Assembly: GCA_946480295.1 (NCBI GenBank)
Contig: CAMLIT010000065.1
Span: 1 to 24,443 of the forward strand
Reading direction: 5' to 3'
Length of the DNA stretch: 24,443 bases
Source: an uncultured Gemmatimonadota bacterium
GTDB taxonomy: Bacteria > Gemmatimonadota > Gemmatimonadetes > Gemmatimonadales > Gemmatimonadaceae
A model generated the notes under the pieces. The model saw only the letters and a program-made list of their open reading frames with translations, was not told the origin of the DNA and did no database searches. The translations under genes were made by a program, and so were the position numbers. The number at the start of each line of letters is the position of its first letter. Positions within the stretch are counted from its first letter, which is position 1. Positions 16,782 through 21,658 of the stretch are shown here, one piece after another.

Positions 16782-16816
16782 GTCCGAAGGCCGATCCTCC
16801 GAAGGATCGGTCGGAC
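16782..16816 (+). other. Stem-loop in the methyltransferase leader
   Basis: CCGATCC (16791-16797) pairs with GGATCGG (16804-16810), and GTCCGA (16782-16787) pairs with TCGGAC (16811-16816), leaving a 3-base bulge and a 6-base loop. The octamer TCCGAAGG occurs twice, 15 bases apart (16783 and 16798). A strong AGGAGGT follows at 16829-16835 but no usual start codon is in range. The remainder of 16687-16887 shows no gene and no convincing promoter. Confidence 0.4.
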
Positions 16817-16887
16817 GCTGATCGTGTCAGGAGGTATCTGCCGCATCGCTGCCGGTCACGCAGACTCTGGATGGAGTTGGTGGCCCC

Positions 16888-17673
16888 ATGCCGGATTTCG
16901 AGCGCATCGTTCCGGGTACCCCGGAATGGACACTGTACTACGGCAATCACATCGCCCGATATCGTTGGGCGACGGACGGGGTGCGGGCCGCGCCCGAGGG
17001 CCCGGTGCTCGACGCCGCGTGCGGCGTGGGCTATGGCAGCCACCATCTGGCGACCGAGACCGGCCGACACGTGGTCGGTGTGGATCGGGATTCGACCGCA
17101 CTGGCCGAGGCGACGCGCCACTTCCACCATCGGAACGTGACCTTCCGCCTCGATGATTGCCACCGACTGGAGGTCGCGGCGCAGCACGCGCCCTTCGGCG
17201 CCGTCGTGAGCTTCGAGACGCTCGAACACCTTCCCGACGCGCCGGCCTTCGCGGCAGCCGTCCGGAAGTGTCTCGCGCCGCGGGCGCCCTTCATCGTCAG
17301 CACGCCGAATGGCACCGTCACCAGTCCGTCGGGTGTGACGACGTGGACGTACCACGTCCACGAGTTCACGGCGCCGGAGCTGGTGGATCTGCTCTCCCAT
17401 GCGGGGTTCCGCGACATCTCGCTCTTCGGTCAACGCGTGACGCCGCTCGGCGCCCTCCGATCGGAAATGCGCGGAGAGCTCCAGCGCATCTACTCGACGC
17501 CTGCCATGCGCGTGTCCATGATGCTTCAGCGCTGGCTCCGCCGGCGCACTTTTCCGGTACCGCTTCCCGAACAGCCCGACGACAGCACGATCACGCCGCT
17601 CCAGGGGGCGGACGCGGTGGTGCAGGAGGGTGCGTCCGGACCGATGGTCCTGCTCGCCGTCGCGATCCCGTAG
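16888..17673 (+). CDS. Class I SAM-dependent methyltransferase
   Basis: 261 aa. Rossmann-type methyltransferase of the Methyltransf_11/23 kind. Motif I is VLDAACGVGYG at residues 40-50, the acidic residue binding the SAM ribose is Asp66 in VVGVDRD, the motif II/III region is RLDDCHRLE near 87-95, and VVSFETLEHLPD at 106-117 is followed by STPNG near 138. The N-terminus (RIVPGTPEWTLYYGNHIARYRWA) resembles that of methyltransferases from sugar or lipid modification clusters, but the acceptor cannot be inferred. Codon use looks a little less GC-biased than in its neighbours, which could mean later acquisition. The ATG at 16888 has GGAG at 16873-16876. The stop TAG forms part of the putative promoter of the next gene. 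Confidence 0.85.
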   Translation: MPDFERIVPGTPEWTLYYGNHIARYRWATDGVRAAPEGPVLDAACGVGYGSHHLATETGRHVVGVDRDSTALAEATRHFHHRNVTFRLDDCHRLEVAAQHAPFGAVVSFETLEHLPDAPAFAAAVRKCLAPRAPFIVSTPNGTVTSPSGVTTWTYHVHEFTAPELVDLLSHAGFRDISLFGQRVTPLGALRSEMRGELQRIYSTPAMRVSMMLQRWLRRRTFPVPLPEQPDDSTITPLQGADAVVQEGASGPMVLLAVAIP

Positions 17674-17676
17674 ATT
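17671..17676 (+). promoter_or_regulatory. Putative -10 element for leaderless glycerophosphodiester phosphodiesterase mRNA
   Basis: TAGATT lies six bases before the ATG at 17683, and no Shine-Dalgarno is present. The spacing fits a transcript starting at or beside the A of the start codon. Similar elements precede yraN and alaS. No -35 is evident. Confidence 0.45.
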
Positions 17677-17682
17677 GCGCGC

Positions 17683-18525
17683 ATGAACGTCCTCGTCGAC
17701 CCGGACGCGCATCCCGTCATCGCGCACCGCGGCAACTCCGCGCACGTCCCCGAGAACACGCTCCACGCCTTCGACGAAGCCGCGGCCCTCGCGGTGGACG
17801 CGATCGAGCTCGACGTCCGCGTCACGGCCGACGGCGTGCCGGTGGTGATCCACGACGGGACCGTGGACCGCACGACGGACGGGCGGGGCAGCGTGGCGGC
17901 GTTCACCCTGGCCGAGCTCCAGCGGCTCGACGCCGGCTTCCGCTTCACCCCCGACAACGGGCTCACCCGGCCATGGCGCGGCCGCGGGCACACCATCCCC
18001 GCGCTCGCCGAGGTGCTCGAGCGGTATCCCGAGATGCCGCTGCTCATCGAGGTGAAGGAGCGGCAGGCGCTCGAGCCGACCGTCGAGGTCGTGCGCCGCC
18101 ACGGCGCCGCCAAACGAGTCGTGCTCGCCTCGTCCGACCACGCGTGCGTGGCCCCGGTGCGCGACGGCGGTGAGTTCCTCACCGGCGCCTCGTCGGCCGA
18201 CACCGTCCGGCTGCTGCGCGGGATCGTGCTCGGCCGCGACCTCGCGGCGCTGCCATACGAGTGCCTCTCGATCCCGCGCTGGTACCGCGGGCTGCCGCTG
18301 CCCGTACGGCGCATCGCGCAGGTCGCGCGCAAGGTGGGGGTCGCGACGCACGTCTGGACGGTGGACGCCCCGGCGCTGGCGCACGCGCTGTGGGACGGCG
18401 GCGTGAACGGCGTGGTGACGAACGATCCGGGGCGGATCTTCCCGGTGCGGCGGGAGCTGTTCGGAGGGGTGCGGGATCGGCGGCGACGGGCACCGGACAG
18501 CGGCAGGGACGCGCGAACAGCGTAA
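17683..18525 (+). CDS. Glycerophosphodiester phosphodiesterase
   Basis: 280 aa, TIM-barrel GDPD family. It hydrolyses glycerophosphodiesters from phospholipid turnover to glycerol-3-phosphate and an alcohol. Seen: catalytic HRG with His15 and Arg16, Glu24-Asn25 (PENT), metal ligands Glu42 and Asp44 (IELDVRVTADG), and the second catalytic His57 in VIHDGTVDRTTDG; later LIEVKE, THVWTVD and GVVTNDPGRI are standard barrel-end motifs. No signal peptide is present, so it is probably cytoplasmic (UgpQ-like). The C-terminal 30 residues are Arg-rich and lie outside the domain. The start has a -10-like hexamer six bases upstream instead of a ribosome-binding site. The stop codon is the first base-paired part of the large hairpin that follows. 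Confidence 0.93.
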   Translation: MNVLVDPDAHPVIAHRGNSAHVPENTLHAFDEAAALAVDAIELDVRVTADGVPVVIHDGTVDRTTDGRGSVAAFTLAELQRLDAGFRFTPDNGLTRPWRGRGHTIPALAEVLERYPEMPLLIEVKERQALEPTVEVVRRHGAAKRVVLASSDHACVAPVRDGGEFLTGASSADTVRLLRGIVLGRDLAALPYECLSIPRWYRGLPLPVRRIAQVARKVGVATHVWTVDAPALAHALWDGGVNGVVTNDPGRIFPVRRELFGGVRDRRRRAPDSGRDARTA

Positions 18526-18620
18526 TTGGTTGTTCGTCGTTGGTTATTGGCGAGCCGCTCGGGACGCCACCGATAGTCTCCCGAGCGGCCCGCCGATGAC
18601 GAATGTCCAACGACCAATCA
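18523..18620. repeat. Large imperfect hairpin with heptamer-built arms (element A)
   Basis: Arms of 42 bases, 18523-18564 and 18579-18620, pair without any gap in the alignment: 37 of 42 positions pair, four of them G-U, around a 14-base loop. The inner 11 bp (GCCGCTCGGGA at 18554-18564) are perfect. Outside that, the left arm reads as heptamers TTGGTTG, TTCGTCG, TTGGTTA, TTGGCGA; the complement of the right arm reads TTGGTCG, TTGGACA, TTCGTCA, TCGGCGG. It begins in the stop codon of the preceding gene. No T run follows, so it is unlike an ordinary terminator, although it may still stop or protect that transcript. Confidence 0.8.
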
Positions 18621-18621
18621 C

Positions 18622-18659
18622 GTCCTTCCTCGTCCCTCGCCCCTCGTCCCTCGTCCCCC
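18622..18659 (+). repeat. GTCCCTC heptamer array
   Basis: Four in-register heptamers (GTCCCTC, GCCCCTC, GTCCCTC, GTCCCCC at 18632-18659) follow a related GTCCTTC at 18622-18628. The array starts two bases after element A and has no long complement beside it. The same unit occurs at 3524-3530 and 20729-20749. The rest of the gap to yraN (18660-18729) holds only the putative promoter. Confidence 0.75.
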
Positions 18660-18717
18660 GGCAATCCTTCGCTGCCAGCCGTGGCCATATGATGCCGGAG
18701 CGCCGCTCGGGGCGCCC

Positions 18718-18723
18718 TAGCTT
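18718..18723 (+). promoter_or_regulatory. Putative -10 element for leaderless yraN mRNA
   Basis: TAGCTT lies six bases before the yraN ATG at 18730, the same spacing as the element before the phosphodiesterase gene, and there is no Shine-Dalgarno. The match to TATAAT is weak, so this relies on the repeated pattern. Confidence 0.35.
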
Positions 18724-18729
18724 GCCCCC

Positions 18730-19104
18730 ATGTCAGCGGCCAGGCAGGCACTTGGGGAGCTGGGGGAGCTGATCGCGGCACGGTGGCTCCGGCGGACCGG
18801 TTGGCGGGTGGTCCAGCGGCGCTTCCGGTCGGGGCACCGGGACATCGACCTCGTCGTCGAGCGCGACGGCACGGTCGTGTTCGTCGAGGTCAAGGCTCGG
18901 CGCGGGGCGCGCTTCGGCCACCCGATCGAAGCGGTCAACTGGCGGAAACAGAAGGAGTTGGCGAAGTCCGCCCAGGTCTGGATCGACCGGCACGGACAGC
19001 CCCACGAGGTGTACAGATTCGACGTGATCGGCGTCCTGGTGGACGGCGAACAGGTGCGGATCCGACACGTCGAGAACGCCTTCACCCTCCCGGCTCCGGC
19101 TTGA
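18730..19104 (+). CDS. yraN: YraN/UPF0102 family nuclease-fold protein
   Basis: 124 aa, the usual size. The fold is endonuclease-like: Glu13 in GELGELIAARWL, Asp38/Asp40 in GHRDIDLVV and Glu53-Val-Lys55 in VVFVEVKAR match the conserved positions of a restriction-enzyme-type active site, and FGHPIEAVNWRKQ follows. Cellular function is not established to my knowledge; a link with recombination has been proposed for the fold and fits the position just upstream of recA. The ATG at 18730 is the only suitable start and has no ribosome-binding site. Its last codons contain the -35 of the recA promoter. Confidence 0.9.
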   Translation: MSAARQALGELGELIAARWLRRTGWRVVQRRFRSGHRDIDLVVERDGTVVFVEVKARRGARFGHPIEAVNWRKQKELAKSAQVWIDRHGQPHEVYRFDVIGVLVDGEQVRIRHVENAFTLPAPA

Positions 19105-19129
19105 TCGAGGACGGCTTTCTTCGTATTTT
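19101..19129 (+). promoter_or_regulatory. recA promoter
   Basis: TTGATC (19101-19106) and TATTTT (19124-19129) are 17 bases apart; the -35 overlaps the yraN stop. This is the best-spaced sigma-70-like promoter in the window. Transcription would begin near 19136, giving an 80-base leader before recA. Confidence 0.65.
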
Positions 19130-19130
19130 A

Positions 19131-19165
19131 TTCGGGTATCGAAGCACGCCGTTTTCGGATACGAT
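19131..19165 (+). promoter_or_regulatory. Candidate operator repeats in the recA leader
   Basis: TTCGGGTATCGA (19131-19142) and TTCGGATACGAT (19154-19165) are near-identical direct repeats 23 bases apart, sharing TTCGGRTA(T)CGA. The first also forms the inverted repeat TTCG-GGTAT-CGAA and covers the predicted transcription start. A LexA-like repressor is expected at recA, but neither repeat matches the LexA boxes I know, so the identity of the binder is open. Confidence 0.35.
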
Positions 19166-19215
19166 TACGCTGCGTGGCCAGAGTGGATCACGATCAACGA
19201 GAGGATGTGTGAGAG

Positions 19216-20256
<1,041 letters not shown>

Positions 20257-20301
20257 GGCTACGAGAACAGACTCGGCGCGAATTCGCCAGAATTCGTCAG
20301 G

Positions 20302-20381
20302 GCCGGGGAGACGCGCTCCTGCTATCGATGGGACCCGGAAACTCCCATTGTGATCAGGGTGCTGCTCCCCGGCTCTTTTTT
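20302..20381 (+). terminator. Branched intrinsic terminator of recA
   Basis: GCCGGGGAG (20302-20310) pairs with CTCCCCGGC (20365-20373), followed two bases later by six T (20376-20381). The 54-base interior holds a second hairpin, ATGGGA (20328-20333) with TCCCAT (20343-20348). The long interior is unusual for a terminator. Just before it a decamer is repeated in tandem (AATTCGCCAG and AATTCGTCAG, 20281-20300). Confidence 0.6.
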
Positions 20382-20383
20382 GC

Positions 20384-20404
20384 GGGACGCGGGACGCGGG
20401 ACGG
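20384..20404 (+). repeat. GGGACGC heptamer array
   Basis: Three tandem units (GGGACGC, GGGACGC, GGGACGG) start three bases after the recA terminator T run. They are complementary in kind to the GTCCCTC units at 20729-20749, but their order does not nest with the GGGAGGC/GCCTCCC pair. Confidence 0.75.
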
Positions 20405-20417
20405 GCGACGCGTGCGC

Positions 20418-20445
20418 GGGAGGCGGGAGGCGGGAGGCGGGAGGC
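20418..20445 (+). repeat. GGGAGGC heptamer array, left arm of element B
   Basis: Four perfect tandem copies of GGGAGGC. They are the exact complement of the seven GCCTCCC units at 20752-20800, so up to 28 continuous G-C-rich pairs could form across about 300 bases. Each copy contains GGAGG, the core of a Shine-Dalgarno sequence. Confidence 0.85.
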
Positions 20446-20450
20446 GTGCG

Positions 20451-20712
20451 CTTCCGGCAACGCTCGCCGTGCGTTGCGCTCTGCTGTCGGGAGGCATCAC
20501 ACGCAGGGGACACGGATCGGACGGATGGACGCGGATCGGCGCGGATCGCTCCGAGTGGCGCGAGAGCGCCTCTCGCTGCGGCCCGCCCGTTCCCGCCTGC
20601 TCCCGGATGCCGCCCCTCCGCCCCCTATTCGCGCCGATCCGCTCTGATCCGCATCATCCGTGTTCGTTCTCCGTGGAGCTCGTCCGGCAGAGTGCCAAGC
20701 GCACGGCGGAAG
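20451..20712. repeat. Nested inverted repeats forming the inside of element B
   Basis: Going inward: CTTCCG (20451-20456) with CGGAAG (20707-20712); GCCGTGCG (20466-20473) with CGCACGGC (20700-20707); arms 20510-20543 and 20630-20663, 26 of 34 positions paired, in which GGAT recurs about every ten bases in the left arm and ATCC in the right; and GCGAGAG (20560-20566) with CTCTCGC (20570-20576). The second and third pairs share one axis of symmetry, so this is one long degenerate palindrome, not chance hairpins. No reading frame in it looks like a gene. Confidence 0.75.
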
Positions 20713-20728
20713 GAGCCAGCCCGGACGC

Positions 20729-20749
20729 GTCCCTCGTCCCTCGTCCCCA
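20729..20749 (+). repeat. GTCCCTC heptamer array
   Basis: GTCCCTC, GTCCCTC, GTCCCCA in tandem, two bases before the GCCTCCC array. It is the same unit as at 18632-18659 and 3524-3530. Confidence 0.75.
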
Positions 20750-20751
20750 AC

Positions 20752-20800
20752 GCCTCCCGCCTCCCGCCTCCCGCCTCCCGCCTCCCGCCTCCCGCCTCCC
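20752..20800 (+). repeat. GCCTCCC heptamer array abutting the recX start codon
   Basis: Seven perfect tandem copies of GCCTCCC end two bases before the recX ATG at 20803. The transcript would carry seven CCUCC motifs, the sequence of the 16S rRNA anti-Shine-Dalgarno, where a ribosome-binding site should be. It is complementary to GGGAGGC at 20418-20445, and three more copies lie before alaS. Confidence 0.9.
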
Positions 20801-20802
20801 GC

Positions 20803-21453
20803 ATGATCATCTCCGCCATCCTCCCCTCGCCCCGCAAACCCGGCCGCTTCGAGCTGATCGTGGACGGCCGCGCGCATGCGCTGCTGTCGGTCGAGGCGAT
20901 CGAGCGGCTGGGGCTCGCCGTGGGCGGCGTGCTCGACGAGCGCGCGGAGGCGGCCGTACAGCGCGAGGCGGCGATCCTGCACACCTACGATCGGGCGCTG
21001 AACATGCTCGCCCTGCGCGCCCGCTCGTCGGCGGAGCTGCGCCGGCAGCTGCAGCGCAAGGGCGAGCCGGCGGAGTACGTGGCCATCGCCATCGAGCGGC
21101 TCCTCGCCGCCGGCTTTCTCGACGACGCCGCCTTCGCCCGGCAGTTCGCGCGCAGCAAGGCGCTCGGCGCCGGCCTGTCGCGCCGACGTCTCCAGCAGGA
21201 GCTGGGGCGGCGCGGCGTGGCGCGCGACGTCGGCGACGGTGCGATCGACGAGGTGTTCGAGGAGGAGGAGATCGACGACGCGGCGTCCATCGAGCGCGTC
21301 GCGCGCAAGAAGCTGAAGATGCTCGCGAAGCTGGACGCGCCCACGCAGCGCCGGCGGCTCTACGCCTTCCTGGCGCGGCGCGGATACGAGGCGGAGGAGA
21401 TCGGGGCGGTGGTGAGAGCGCTGCTCAGCGAGTCGGACGACACGGACGTCTGA
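20803..21453 (+). CDS. recX: Regulatory protein RecX
   Basis: 216 aa. RecX binds RecA filaments and restrains their growth and ATPase. The N-terminus (PRKPGRFELIVDGRAHALLSVEAIERLGL, core GRFELIVDG) matches the beta-rich start of the family, followed by three-helix repeats: ALNMLALRARSSAELRRQL, then GFLDDAAFARQFARSK and LSRRRLQQELGRRGV, then a last repeat ending at YEAEEIGAVVRALL. The frame stays open upstream to a GTG at 20350, but that stretch only translates the heptamer repeats into Pro/Arg-rich sequence, so the ATG at 20803 is chosen; it has no Shine-Dalgarno and no nearby -10. The recA-recX-alaS order is widespread in bacteria. How recX is expressed across the 546-base gap is unclear. 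Confidence 0.93.
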   Translation: MIISAILPSPRKPGRFELIVDGRAHALLSVEAIERLGLAVGGVLDERAEAAVQREAAILHTYDRALNMLALRARSSAELRRQLQRKGEPAEYVAIAIERLLAAGFLDDAAFARQFARSKALGAGLSRRRLQQELGRRGVARDVGDGAIDEVFEEEEIDDAASIERVARKKLKMLAKLDAPTQRRRLYAFLARRGYEAEEIGAVVRALLSESDDTDV

Positions 21454-21477
21454 TCGCCTGGGGGGCGCTCCGCTCGC

Positions 21478-21582
21478 CGCATTCCGCTCTCCGCCTTCCG
21501 CTCTCCGCGCGCCCGTGCTCCGCATCGGCGGCGTCGGCGCCAGTCGTCGCCGCGGAAGGCGGAAGGCGGAAGGCGGAAGGCG
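21478..21582. repeat. Heptamer hairpin (element C)
   Basis: Left arm 21478-21509 reads CGCATTC, CGCTCTC, CGCCTTC, CGCTCTC, CGCG. The right arm 21551-21582 is CGCG followed by four perfect GAAGGCG units. All 32 positions align without a gap, with five substitutions, two of which leave G-T pairs. The loop is 41 bases. As in element A one arm is uniform or nearly so and the other has drifted. It lies 25 bases after the recX stop and has no T run. Confidence 0.8.
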
Positions 21583-21617
21583 ATTCCCTGGACCAGATGC
21601 GCAGGACGGGGGCAGGC

Positions 21618-21638
21618 GCCTCCCGCCTCCCGCCTCCC
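21618..21638 (+). repeat. GCCTCCC heptamer array before alaS
   Basis: Three perfect copies of GCCTCCC, identical in unit and strand to the array before recX. They cover the position where a -35 element of the alaS promoter would lie. The rest of 21454-21658 holds element C and the putative -10. Confidence 0.85.
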
Positions 21639-21645
21639 GCGTGCG

Positions 21646-21651
21646 TATATT
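21646..21651 (+). promoter_or_regulatory. Putative -10 element for leaderless alaS mRNA
   Basis: TATATT (five of six bases of TATAAT) lies seven bases before the alaS ATG at 21659, with no Shine-Dalgarno between. This is the strongest of the three leaderless candidates in the window. Confidence 0.55.
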
Positions 21652-21658
21652 CCCCTCC

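Noticed and set aside
18523..18620. Element A as a plain intrinsic terminator.
   Set aside because: The arms are far longer than needed, contain G-T pairs and periodic units, and no T run follows; a termination effect is still possible.
20384..20800. Heptamer arrays as a CRISPR array.
   Set aside because: Units are 7 bases and contiguous, without unique spacers, and no cas gene is present.
20350..20802. A 150-residue N-terminal extension of RecX, since the frame is open back to a GTG at 20350.
   Set aside because: The extension translates the terminator and heptamer arrays into Arg/Pro-rich low complexity, and conserved RecX sequence begins right at the ATG at 20803.
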